From: an uncultured Desulfovibrio sp.
GTDB taxonomy: Bacteria; Desulfobacterota; Desulfovibrionia; Desulfovibrionales; Desulfovibrionaceae
Assembly: GCF_902477725.1 (NCBI RefSeq)
Contig: NZ_CABSIF010000009.1
Location: 1 to 62,500, forward strand
Length of the DNA: 62,500 nt
Direction of reading: 5' to 3'
Shown here: positions 26,585 to 34,900 of the stretch, piece by piece
Layout: the number at the start of each line of letters is the position of its first letter
How positions within the stretch are numbered: position 1 is the stretch's first letter
Translations under genes and position numbers: made by a program
The notes under the pieces: generated by a model
Databases searched by the model: none
What the model saw: only the letters and a program-made list of their open reading frames with translations
Told to the model about the DNA's origin: nothing

Positions 26585-27970
26585 ATGAAATCTCGTCTTC
26601 ACCTTCCCCTGCTTATCGCCTGTTTTGCCTTGTTGACCGCATGCGGCGGCAAGATTATTCCCACGCGCGATGGCGACATGCCCACGTGGATGGGAACCCT
26701 GGAAGACCTCCGGCGCTATCCGCAGAATCTGGATGTGTACGCCAAGGCTGCCGGAGAAGACAAACTGCTTGTTTCTCCTGCCGAGCAGGCCAATCAGGCG
26801 GCCAGGTTTATGCGCATAACCTTTGGCCCGTGGGAAATGACCAAGACCTCCATCCGCAAGCGTGATGTGGCCGTGCTGTTCAACAAGGCACGCGGCTACA
26901 AAATTGGCGATGTGCGCTGGACGCAGTCGGAATGGGATGCCATGAGCGCCAACGCGGCTCTGGGTTCCTACCCCTCGCGCAGCCAGGCAGCCATAACCGT
27001 GCGCAACGCGAACCTGCGCGAACTGCCTACCAATGAGGCGCGTTTTTCCGAGCCCACGCCAAATCCCAAGGCCAATCCCTTTGATTATTTTCAGTATTCC
27101 CTGCTACCCGTGGGCACACCGGTACTTATCGCGCACACAAGCCGTGATGGTCGCTGGCACTATGTGGAATGCCCCGTGGCGGGCGGCTGGGTGGCGGACG
27201 AAGATCTGGCCCCTGTCAGCGCAGAATTCAGATACATGTACCGCAACAGCACATTTGCGGCTCTGGTGCGCGACCGGGTGAACCTTGTCACGCCAGCAGG
27301 TTCCATACTAGCCAACATCGGTGCATTGCTGCCCATGCGTGGCGGATACTCTTCGCCTGCGGACGCCGGTTCCGGCGGTCAGGCCGCAATCGAACTGCTT
27401 GTGCCCATACGCGGTGCGGACGGCATGGCCCAACTGGCCCCGGTGTCGCTTACCACAGCAGACGCCGTTCCGTGGCCCCTGCGCATGACCCCTGGCAATG
27501 TGGCCAAGGTGGGCAATTTCATGATCGGCCAGCCTTACGGATGGGGCGGCATGTTCGGCGACAGGGATTGCTCTGCCCTCACGCGCGAACTGTTCACGCC
27601 CTTTGGCATCTGGCTGCCGCGCAACTCTGTGGCGCAAGCGCGCACAGGCGCGGTCAACATGCTTGAAGGCATGACGACGGCGGAAAAAGAAGAACAGATT
27701 CTGCGCAACGGCGTTCCCTTCCTCAGCCTTGTGGGCATGCGCGGGCATATCATGTTGTATGTGGGCAAGTATAATGGCCGCCCCGCCATTTTCCACAATG
27801 TATGGGGCGTGCGTACAGTTGAGGGCAGCGACACTGATGGCCGCTTTGTTATCGGCAGGGCCGTTGTCACCTCCATCACCCCCGGCGCTGAGCTGAAAAA
27901 CCTTTACCGTACAACGACGTTTGCCGACAGGCTCCGCACGTTGAGCACCCCGGCGGATACCCTTCAGTGA
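26585..27970 (+). CDS. NlpC/P60-family lipoprotein with SH3-like domains
   Basis: A 461-residue putative cell-wall peptidase. Signal peptide and lipobox are LPLLIACFALLTACGG, with lipidation at Cys20. The central part carries bacterial SH3-like segments (for example AAITVRNANLRELPT). The C-terminal NlpC/P60 domain has the catalytic cysteine in GDRDCSALTRELF and the histidine in MRGHIMLYVG. The ATG at 26585 is preferred because GGAAGGAGCAG lies just ahead of it; an upstream TTG at 26564 has no such site. It overlaps the next gene by 4 bases (GTGA). It should cut peptide stems in the periplasm, as YkfC-like gamma-D-glutamyl-diamino-acid peptidases do. Confidence 0.9.
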   Translation: MKSRLHLPLLIACFALLTACGGKIIPTRDGDMPTWMGTLEDLRRYPQNLDVYAKAAGEDKLLVSPAEQANQAARFMRITFGPWEMTKTSIRKRDVAVLFNKARGYKIGDVRWTQSEWDAMSANAALGSYPSRSQAAITVRNANLRELPTNEARFSEPTPNPKANPFDYFQYSLLPVGTPVLIAHTSRDGRWHYVECPVAGGWVADEDLAPVSAEFRYMYRNSTFAALVRDRVNLVTPAGSILANIGALLPMRGGYSSPADAGSGGQAAIELLVPIRGADGMAQLAPVSLTTADAVPWPLRMTPGNVAKVGNFMIGQPYGWGGMFGDRDCSALTRELFTPFGIWLPRNSVAQARTGAVNMLEGMTTAEKEEQILRNGVPFLSLVGMRGHIMLYVGKYNGRPAIFHNVWGVRTVEGSDTDGRFVIGRAVVTSITPGAELKNLYRTTTFADRLRTLSTPADTLQ

Positions 27971-29541
27971 CAGAACTGCGCCATACAACAACAGCCGGGG
28001 ATACGGGCCAGCGACTGGATCGCGTACTGCATCAGGTTGCCCCCGAGATGTCGCGGGCAGCGTTGCAAAAAGCTGTTCAGGCCGGGCACTGTCAGGTGGA
28101 CGGTCTGCCGGAAACCCGCGTAAATGCTAAAATGCGGGCCGGGCAGACAATCACGTTGCGCCTGCCGGAGACCTCCACGACCTTGCAGGCGGAGGAAGGA
28201 CACCTCGAGCTGCTCTGGCAGGACGAGCACATGGTGGTGTGCAACAAGCCTGCGGGCCTTACGGTGCACCCCTGCCCTTCCTGCCCGGAGCAGACCCTGG
28301 TGCAGCGCCTGCTGGGGCGTTTTCCGCAACTGGGCAGAATCGAAGGCCAGCGTCCCGGCATAGTGCACCGGCTGGACAAGGACACGAGCGGCATCCTGCT
28401 GGTGGCCCTGACAGAACAGGATCGCCTCGCACTCAGCGAGGCCTTTGCCCAGAGGAAAATACACAAGGAATATCTGGCTGTTGTGAGCGGCAGGCCGCCC
28501 GCAGCGGGTGAATGTCGCGAACCTATTGGCCGCCACCCCACAGCCAAGGTCAAGATGGCTGTTGTGGCAGAATCGCGCGGCGGGCGCGCAGCCCATACGG
28601 AATGGAAAACCCTGTGGACAGCTCCGGACAAGCGCTTCTCCTTGCTTGCCGTGCGCATCCATACCGGGCGCACGCATCAGATACGCGTGCACATGACCCA
28701 CCTTGGGCATCCCCTGCTTGGCGACAGGCTTTATGCGCCCAAAGCCGTGCAGGCCCTCGCCCCGCGCCAGATGCTGCACGCATGGCGCATCAGCTTTATC
28801 CACCCGGCCACGGGTAATCTTATGAATTTTGCCTGCCCTCCGCCGGACGACATGCTCATGGCAGCACTTCAGGGCTGCCGCCGCATGCGCCGCGTGGTGG
28901 TAACGGGCAATCCCGGCAGCGGCAAATCTGCCTTTTCCCAATGCCTGGCCGATATGGCCGTGCCTGTGTTCAGCGCCGATGCAACGGTTGCCGCCCTGTA
29001 CGCCCCCCGAGGGGAGGCTGCGCAATGGATCGGGCAGATCGGCGGTAGCGCCCTGCTTACTCCAGCAGGTGCCGTGGATAAAACCGCACTGCTTGAGGCC
29101 ATGCGCACCAACCCCGTGCTGCGCCGCGAGGTGGAAAACATGGTGCACAGCCTGACGCACAAGGCGCTGGAAGCATTCTGGATACAGCAGGAATCTCTGG
29201 GCGTGCCGCTGGCCGTGGCCGAGGTGCCCCTGTATTTTGAAACAGGCTGGCAAAACAGCTTTTCACCTGAACCGCACGTTGTCGGGGTGCGCTGCGCCAT
29301 TCCCCTGCGCGCACAGCGCGTAGAGGCTAATCGCGGCTGGTCGCAAGACAAACTGGAAACTATTGAAGGCTGGCAATGGACGCAAGACCGCAAAATGGCC
29401 GCCTGCAACACCGTTGTGGATAACGAGGGTTCGCTGGAATCTTTATGCGCCCAGGCCCAGGAATTTTTGACAAGCATGCGCACTCAGGATCAGAAGGATG
29501 AACAGGCCCTTGCGCTGCACCTCGCGAGGCTGTGGCAGTAA
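27967..29541 (+). CDS. Fusion of RluA-type pseudouridine synthase and dephospho-CoA kinase
   Basis: A 524-residue two-enzyme protein. Residues 1-295 are an RluA/RluD-type pseudouridine synthase: an S4 RNA-binding segment, then HRLDKDTSGILLVA with the catalytic Asp and the motif GRTHQIRVH. Residues 300-524 form a CoaE domain, with the P-loop VTGNPGSGKSAF and ADATVAALY, which phosphorylates dephospho-CoA in the last step of coenzyme A synthesis. The GTG start overlaps the upstream stop. The CoaE part lacks an obvious internal ribosome binding site, so a true fusion is likely. I recall this layout in other Desulfovibrio genomes. Confidence 0.93.
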   Translation: MTELRHTTTAGDTGQRLDRVLHQVAPEMSRAALQKAVQAGHCQVDGLPETRVNAKMRAGQTITLRLPETSTTLQAEEGHLELLWQDEHMVVCNKPAGLTVHPCPSCPEQTLVQRLLGRFPQLGRIEGQRPGIVHRLDKDTSGILLVALTEQDRLALSEAFAQRKIHKEYLAVVSGRPPAAGECREPIGRHPTAKVKMAVVAESRGGRAAHTEWKTLWTAPDKRFSLLAVRIHTGRTHQIRVHMTHLGHPLLGDRLYAPKAVQALAPRQMLHAWRISFIHPATGNLMNFACPPPDDMLMAALQGCRRMRRVVVTGNPGSGKSAFSQCLADMAVPVFSADATVAALYAPRGEAAQWIGQIGGSALLTPAGAVDKTALLEAMRTNPVLRREVENMVHSLTHKALEAFWIQQESLGVPLAVAEVPLYFETGWQNSFSPEPHVVGVRCAIPLRAQRVEANRGWSQDKLETIEGWQWTQDRKMAACNTVVDNEGSLESLCAQAQEFLTSMRTQDQKDEQALALHLARLWQ

Positions 29542-29680
29542 CTACTACAGTCAGATACTGTCTATCCACTCAAGTTCCCTGAGTTTTTCACCTAATTTGC
29601 CATTTCTTGACACAATTCGCAGTATTCGCGTATAGGCTATCTTTAAATTTTCAGACCAAAAGCATCAGTTGAAGCAAAAC

Positions 29681-31738
29681 ATGTCAGACGCACAACAGCC
29701 GCATCAGGGCAATCTAGCCAATCCCCTGGTGCTGGCCTTGGAAATATCAAGTTCAGCCCTTCTGCACGTCAGCAAAGAGCCTTTTCTCAGAGCAGCCATG
29801 GCCAGCATTGGCGAATCCTTGCACTGTGAGCAGGTGTCTCTTGTGGAATTTGACGATGATCAGTGGTCTGCCCCTGTGGTCTGGCGGTCGGGCATTCGCA
29901 GTGCAACGGCAGATATGCCGGCGGCAACGCTCAACGACATGTCGCCGGTGCTGAGCCTGTTTGAAGAGGGCAAAAGCCTGTGCGTTGCCGATACCTCGGC
30001 CATGCCTGAGGGCCCACAAAAAGCCCTGTTTCTCTCCCGTGGAATCAAATCGGCAATCTGCGTGCCCATCGCCCACGATGGCCAGCTTTTTGGCGGCATC
30101 TGCCTTTTGCGGCACCGTTATCGCGGGCAATGGTCTATCGAGGACTCCAGCCTTTGCCATCTTTTGGGCAGCATCCTTGCCATCACTCTGACCCATTTTC
30201 GTCTTTACGGGCAGTTGCAGCGCAAGCACAAGCAACTACACGACATTCTTGATGCATTCACTGATCCTGTCTGTATTGTGGATATGGAGACGTACAAGAT
30301 TCTTTTCGTCAACAATAGTGTTGAAGAAACGTATCCACGCAAAGACGGTACGCTGTCAAACATCTGCTATAAAAGGCTCATGGGGCGGGATACGCCCTGC
30401 CCCTTTTGCACCAATGCCATTATTGCCGCCTCCAGCGAGCCATATCAGTGGACTTATGAAAACAAGACCACCAGGCGCACCTATACGGTGGTGGATAAAG
30501 CCATCAAGTGGGACAACGACAAAACGGTTCGCCTCAGCATTTCACGCGATGTGACTGACCTGCTGCAAACCCAGCACGAAAAACAGGATGCCGTGGTGGC
30601 CTCGCAGGCCAAAAGCGAGTTTCTGGCGCACATGAGCCATGAAATCCGCACGCCCATGAACGGCATCATCGGCCTCACCCATCTGGCCCTGCAATCCGAT
30701 CCCAGCGATGAGCAGAAAAACTATCTGCAAAAAATCCGCACTTCCGCCACCAACCTGCTGGCCATCATCAACGATATTCTGGATCTTTCCAAAATCGAAG
30801 CCAACAAGATGGTGCTGGAAGACGCCAACTATCCGCTGGAAGACGTGCTTGAATTCGTACACACCTCTCTGCGCTTTCCCATTGAACAGAAGGGGCTTGA
30901 GTATGAATGCAAACTTGGCGACGATGTGCCGCTGAAGCTCTGGGGCGACAGCCTGCGCCTCAAGCAGGTTTTGCTCAACCTCATGAACAATGCCGTCAAA
31001 TTCACCGCCGAAGGGCGCATAACACTGCGAATTGACCGCGAGCTTTCTGGCGACAAAGACAGCCTGCACTTCCGGATTGCCGATACGGGCATGGGCATCA
31101 GCCGCGAATACCAGCAGCACCTTTTTGATCCCTATACCCAGGCCAATGCGAGCATCAGCCGCCGCTTTGGCGGCACCGGCCTTGGGCTGAGCATCTGCAA
31201 GCGCATTGCGGAGCTCATGCACGGCGCACTGTGGTGCGAGAGCGAACTGGGCAAGGGTTCCACCTTCCACCTGAGCATTCCCTGCACAGCTGCCCGCAAT
31301 ATCTATTGCCCCCAGGAGCAGGCCGCCGCCACGGCAGAGCCGCTGGACGGAGCGGCAGAATGCAGCATTCTGGTGGCGGAAGACAACGAAATCAACGTGG
31401 AAGTATTGCGCGCCATGCTGCGCCAGCTGGGCTTTGAATGCGATGTTGCGCCCAACGGCAAGGAAGCCCTGCGCATGGCCATGGAAACCCCATATGATAT
31501 TGTGCTGATGGACGTTAACATGCCCGTCATGGACGGCCTGACCGCCACGCGCGAACTGCGGAACATGCTGCCGGAAAATGACGAGCAAAAAGCCCTGCCC
31601 ATCATTGCCCTCACCGCCGCGACCCTGCCTGACAATATCGCTGAAATCATCAACGCGGGTATGAACGATCACATAGGTAAGCCCTTCAGCATGGCTACCC
31701 TGCGCAATAAACTCGCCAAGTGGCTCAAGCTCCACTGA
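29681..31738 (+). CDS. Hybrid sensor histidine kinase/response regulator (GAF-PAS-HisKA-HATPase-REC)
   Basis: A 685-residue cytoplasmic kinase without membrane helices. An N-terminal GAF domain (about 30-170) is followed by a PAS domain (about 185-300) that contains a cysteine cluster, CYKRLMGRDTPCPFC. The HisKA phospho-site is SHEIRTPMNG. HATPase motifs are NLMNNAVKF, DTGMGIS and GGTGLGLSI. The C-terminal receiver has ILVAEDNEIN and the phospho-acceptor in VLMDVNMPVMDG. An in-frame TTG at 29669 is the alternative start. No Hpt partner or output gene is adjacent, so the phosphorelay target is unknown. It is transcribed just ahead of ybaK. Confidence 0.93.
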   Translation: MSDAQQPHQGNLANPLVLALEISSSALLHVSKEPFLRAAMASIGESLHCEQVSLVEFDDDQWSAPVVWRSGIRSATADMPAATLNDMSPVLSLFEEGKSLCVADTSAMPEGPQKALFLSRGIKSAICVPIAHDGQLFGGICLLRHRYRGQWSIEDSSLCHLLGSILAITLTHFRLYGQLQRKHKQLHDILDAFTDPVCIVDMETYKILFVNNSVEETYPRKDGTLSNICYKRLMGRDTPCPFCTNAIIAASSEPYQWTYENKTTRRTYTVVDKAIKWDNDKTVRLSISRDVTDLLQTQHEKQDAVVASQAKSEFLAHMSHEIRTPMNGIIGLTHLALQSDPSDEQKNYLQKIRTSATNLLAIINDILDLSKIEANKMVLEDANYPLEDVLEFVHTSLRFPIEQKGLEYECKLGDDVPLKLWGDSLRLKQVLLNLMNNAVKFTAEGRITLRIDRELSGDKDSLHFRIADTGMGISREYQQHLFDPYTQANASISRRFGGTGLGLSICKRIAELMHGALWCESELGKGSTFHLSIPCTAARNIYCPQEQAAATAEPLDGAAECSILVAEDNEINVEVLRAMLRQLGFECDVAPNGKEALRMAMETPYDIVLMDVNMPVMDGLTATRELRNMLPENDEQKALPIIALTAATLPDNIAEIINAGMNDHIGKPFSMATLRNKLAKWLKLH

Positions 31739-31753
31739 GCATCCTGACAAATC

Positions 31754-32242
31754 ATGGCTGCCGCAAAAGTTTCCAAAACCAATGCCGCCAGAATTCTTGA
31801 AGGCCTGGGCATTCCCTACGAACTGCACACTGCTGACGTGGACGAAAATGACCTGTCAGCCGTGACCATGGCGCACAATCTGGGCGTTGACCCTGCCTGC
31901 GTTTTCAAAACTCTGGTAGCCAAGGGCGACAAAACAGGCGTGCTCATGGCCTGCATCCCTGCTGCGGCGGAGCTTGACCTCAAGGCGCTGGCCGCCGCAT
32001 CTGGCAACAAGCATGTGGAAATGGTTCCGCTCAAGGATGTTCGTCCCCTCACCGGTTATATGCGCGGCGGCTGCTCCCCCCTTGGGGCCAAGAAGGCCTA
32101 TCCGGTTTTTGTGGACGAAAACGCCATCCTGCTTGAAACCATCTTTGTGAGCGCAGGTCAGCGCGGCGTTCAGCTGCGCCTCAAGCCGGATGACCTGCTG
32201 CGCGCCGTTGCAGGGCAATACGCCCCAGTGGCGCGCATTTAG
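31754..32242 (+). CDS. ybaK: Cys-tRNA(Pro) deacylase YbaK/EbsC
   Basis: A 162-residue single-domain protein of the YbaK family, which hydrolyses Cys-tRNA(Pro) formed by prolyl-tRNA synthetase. It shows the start KTNAARILEGLGIPYELH, the conserved VFKTLVAKGDK containing the key lysine, and the GGCSPLG and QRGVQLRLKPDDL segments. Length is typical. It starts 15 bases after the kinase stop, probably on the same transcript, although the functions look unrelated. Confidence 0.95.
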   Translation: MAAAKVSKTNAARILEGLGIPYELHTADVDENDLSAVTMAHNLGVDPACVFKTLVAKGDKTGVLMACIPAAAELDLKALAAASGNKHVEMVPLKDVRPLTGYMRGGCSPLGAKKAYPVFVDENAILLETIFVSAGQRGVQLRLKPDDLLRAVAGQYAPVARI

Positions 32243-32370
32243 TAGCCCCCCGTATTTCCCGCATAAAACCCGCCCGCCGGGGCAGACACTCACAAGCTGC
32301 CGCGTGGGTATCATCAATACTTTACGGAGCGCATGCTCAGCCATCTGCCCATCCGACAAGGAGATCATCC

Positions 32371-33222
32371 ATGCAGTATTACCACGCAGATGTGTTTTGC
32401 AATGAGCCCATGACCGGCAACGGTCTGACTGTTTTTATTGCCAAGGCCTTTCCGGAACGAACCGTCATGCAGCAGATTGCCCGGGAGTTCAGGCAGTTTG
32501 AAACAATATTCCTTGTCCAACGCAGTGATGCCGTTTTTGACGCGCGCATCTTTACGGTTGAGGAAGAACTGGATTTCGCCGGGCATCCCGTTCTGGGCGC
32601 TGCTGCGGTTGTGCAGCACGAATTTTTTCAGGAGGCCTCCAACACGGTTCTGTTCAACCTGAACAGCAAGCAGGTTTCTGTTTTCTGCGCACCGCAGGGC
32701 GATTTATATGACTGCTGTATGGATCAGGGGCCAGCGGAATTCATCTGCACCCCGGAGCCTGAAGAGTACACAACGTATTTGCAGCCGCTGAATCTGACAC
32801 CGCACCATATTGCCGCCGGGTTTCCCCTGGAAGTAGTTTCCACTGGGCTGCCCTATCTGCTGGTGCCCCTTGCCTCAGGCCTGGAGCAGGCCCGCATTGT
32901 CGTGGCAGATTACGAATCGCGGCTTGCGCGGATCGGCGCAAAATTCGCGTATGTTTTTGACGTCAACGCGGTGGAAGGCAGAACCTGGGACAATGCGGGC
33001 ATGGTGGAGGACATTGCCACTGGCAGTGCCGCTGGGCCGGTAGGGGCCTACCTGTACAAGCACAGTAGATTTTCTACCTCGCAGGAAATACTTCTCCGGC
33101 AGGGGCGCTTTGCGGGGCGTGACTCAGAAATCAGCATCCGCAGGGACAAAGCCAGCGGCAACATGCTGGTGAACGGTCAGGTTCGGCTGCTCGTGCGCGG
33201 GGAATGTCTTCAGGGCATGTAA
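32371..33222 (+). CDS. PhzF-family epimerase/isomerase-like protein
   Basis: A 283-residue protein of the PhzF fold, a duplicated diaminopimelate-epimerase-like barrel. Visible features are the N-terminal YYHADVFCNEPMTGNGL, the segment FTVEEELDFAGHPVLGAA, whose glutamate is the usual catalytic acid, and the C-terminal EDIATGSAAGPVGAYL. Family members isomerise small metabolites; the substrate here is unknown. AAGGAG precedes the ATG. A strong bidirectional terminator separates it from the rubredoxin gene on the other strand. Confidence 0.9.
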   Translation: MQYYHADVFCNEPMTGNGLTVFIAKAFPERTVMQQIAREFRQFETIFLVQRSDAVFDARIFTVEEELDFAGHPVLGAAAVVQHEFFQEASNTVLFNLNSKQVSVFCAPQGDLYDCCMDQGPAEFICTPEPEEYTTYLQPLNLTPHHIAAGFPLEVVSTGLPYLLVPLASGLEQARIVVADYESRLARIGAKFAYVFDVNAVEGRTWDNAGMVEDIATGSAAGPVGAYLYKHSRFSTSQEILLRQGRFAGRDSEISIRRDKASGNMLVNGQVRLLVRGECLQGM

Positions 33223-33267
33223 AACCCCATCCCGCTCAAAAACTCTCAAAAAACAGCGCAAAAAAAC

Positions 33268-33317
33268 AAAGACCCGTCTCCTTGTCTGCCATTGGCAGGA
33301 CGAGGAAACGGGTCTTT
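33268..33317. terminator. Bidirectional terminator between phzF-like gene and rubredoxin gene
   Basis: AAAGACCCGT (33268-33277) pairs with ACGGGTCTTT (33308-33317), with further pairing inside. A-rich and T-rich flanks lie on both sides, so it can stop transcripts from both convergent genes. Confidence 0.85.
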
Positions 33318-33351
33318 TCAAAACTCACCGCAAGGGTGTTGGATTCTTGGC

Positions 33352-33540
33352 TTAACCTTCGTCACTCAAAGGGCGAAAGCTCTTTTTTGTTGCCCCGCAT
33401 ACAGGGCATTTCCAATCTTCAGGCAGGTCTTCAAAACGGGTTCCAGCCGGTATTTTGTGGCGTTTGTCGCCCCGGTCGGGGTCGTAAACGTAGCCGCAAT
33501 TGACCATCTGGCACCGCCACATATCCTTGGATTCAGCCAT
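33352..33540 (-). CDS. Rubredoxin with CX4C first cysteine pair (Rd-2 type)
   Basis: A 62-residue rubredoxin. The second iron-binding pair is standard (CPVCG, C45 and C48). The first pair is CQMVNCGYVYDP, so C10 and C15 are separated by four residues instead of the usual two. This spacing defines a separate rubredoxin type that I recall from D. desulfuricans, encoded with bacterioferritin. It carries electrons on a single Fe(SCys)4 centre. It sits 15 bases after the bacterioferritin stop, in the same operon, and probably delivers electrons for release of stored iron. Confidence 0.95.
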   Translation of the reverse strand: MAESKDMWRCQMVNCGYVYDPDRGDKRHKIPAGTRFEDLPEDWKCPVCGATKKSFRPLSDEG

Positions 33541-33555
33541 ACTCTGCCCCGCCTG

Positions 33556-34095
33556 TTAGCCCGCTGCGGGCGTTGCGGTCACAAAGCCCTTGCTGGCAGG
33601 GCCAGTTGTGGATGGCGTACCGGCAATCTTGGCAAGGTAGGTGTCGCCAAGTTTTTTGATATGCCCGTCAATATTATCGTAATAGGTCAGGTGGGCCTGT
33701 TCCTCGTCAATGATCCGTTCAAAAAGACGTGCAGAAACAATGTCGCCCGCATCCTTACAGATGGCAAGAAAACTGCTGTAAGCTTCGATGGTGGCTTCTT
33801 CCTGATTGGCGTCAGCCTCATAGATAGCAGTCACTTCCTGCCCGCTTACAATCTTGCCTTCTTTCTGGGTAGTGGGCTCGCCGCCCAGTTCCTTGATGCG
33901 TTCGGCAAAATTTTCGGCATGGCGCATTTCGTCAATGGCGATAAGCTTCATGTTGGCAGCAAGCTCGCCATAATCCATATCATCCAGATTGTAGTGCTGG
34001 TTCATATACTGATGGATGGCGAACAGCTCCATGGCGCGCGCCTTGTTCAGTACTTCTATGACTTTAGCCTTCCGGCTTTCCCTGTTTTCAGCCAT
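33556..34095 (-). CDS. bfr: Bacterioferritin, haem-containing
   Basis: A 179-residue ferritin-fold iron-storage protein. All di-iron ferroxidase ligands are in place (E23, E56, H59, E99, E132, H135). M57 in DEMRHAENF is the residue that binds haem between subunits; in D. desulfuricans bacterioferritin this is an Fe-coproporphyrin. The sequence closely resembles that protein but is not identical, which points to a related species or strain. It is first in a two-gene operon with rubredoxin. A 25-bp palindrome 34 bases upstream suggests control by the neighbouring PerR-like regulator. Confidence 0.96.
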   Translation of the reverse strand: MAENRESRKAKVIEVLNKARAMELFAIHQYMNQHYNLDDMDYGELAANMKLIAIDEMRHAENFAERIKELGGEPTTQKEGKIVSGQEVTAIYEADANQEEATIEAYSSFLAICKDAGDIVSARLFERIIDEEQAHLTYYDNIDGHIKKLGDTYLAKIAGTPSTTGPASKGFVTATPAAG

Positions 34096-34128
34096 GACGC
34101 AAGCTCCTTGGTTATAACAGGTTCAAGA

Positions 34129-34153
34129 TGCTATTTGTATAATACGAATAGCA
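34129..34153. promoter_or_regulatory. Near-perfect 25-bp palindrome, probable Fur/PerR-family operator
   Basis: TGCTATT (34129-34135) and AATAGCA (34147-34153) flank a core GTATAATAC, with only position 8, its mirror and the centre unpaired. It lies between the perR-like gene and bfr, 34-58 bases upstream of the bfr start, and overlaps likely promoter sequence. Size and AT-rich symmetry match boxes bound by Fur-family repressors. Confidence 0.8.
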
Positions 34154-34199
34154 AAATCTCACAAGCAGCCGCGTACAGGGAAAAACTTTCGGACAATAG

Positions 34200-34607
34200 T
34201 TACTGGGTTATTTCAAGTGATCTCGCGCAGGTTTCGCACACGCCGTCGTATTCCACCCGCGAACTCAAAATACTCGCAAATCCCATTGCCTGCATGCCTT
34301 CAACTGTGGGGGCCTGCTTGACGTCTTCAACATCGCCAACCCGGCCGCAATAAATGCAGCGAACATGCTGATGGTTTGATATATCACCGTCAAAACGTTT
34401 GGTTGATCCAGCAGCTTCAAGACGGCGGATCTCGCCGCTGTCTGCCAGAAAATCCAGATTCCGGTACACAGTACCCAGGCTTATTCGGGGCAAACGCTCG
34501 CGCACAATGCTGTACAGCTCATCCGCAGTAGGATGGCTCTTGAGCTTGCGCAGTTCTTCCAAAATAACTGCCCGCTGCCGGGTCATTCGTGTTTGTGTTT
34601 GAGCCAT
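34200..34607 (-). CDS. perR: Fur-family peroxide/metal regulator (PerR-like)
   Basis: A 135-residue Fur-family repressor with a winged-helix domain (SLGTVYRNLDFLADSGEI is the recognition region). Two CxxC pairs for structural zinc are present (C84/C87 and C124/C127). The regulatory metal site reads as H25, D73, H79, H81 and D92, the pattern of PerR, where an aspartate in the RFDGD segment favours peroxide sensing. It lies upstream of, and on the same strand as, bfr-rubredoxin, with the palindrome at 34129-34153 between them, so control of iron storage or oxidative defence is likely. Confidence 0.88.
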   Translation of the reverse strand: MAQTQTRMTRQRAVILEELRKLKSHPTADELYSIVRERLPRISLGTVYRNLDFLADSGEIRRLEAAGSTKRFDGDISNHQHVRCIYCGRVGDVEDVKQAPTVEGMQAMGFASILSSRVEYDGVCETCARSLEITQ

Positions 34608-34900
34608 GCCAGCCTCCAGTGTTGCTAAAAATTACTGTTATCGCGGAATACTGTCAAGCCCAAACTCAACCAAAAGACTAAGACTTCTGCCTGGCGAAAA
34701 ACAGTGCGCAATGGCTGCTTATCGGAAATATGGTTCCCATGCTGAAAAAAAAGGCCTTGCGGCTGCTCCAGTTCAGCTAGAGCGCGTGCGCCCACAAGGC
34801 GCATAAAAAACATACCATCGCAGTGCGGGTAAATAAATAACTTTCAGAAAAGCGTCAAGGCGTAACCCCAAATTGCATCAGTCCGCAGGGGTATGATTAC

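Noticed and set aside
30542..31828. 428-codon minus-strand frame opposite the histidine kinase
   Set aside because: Shadow of a gene with complete kinase and receiver motifs.
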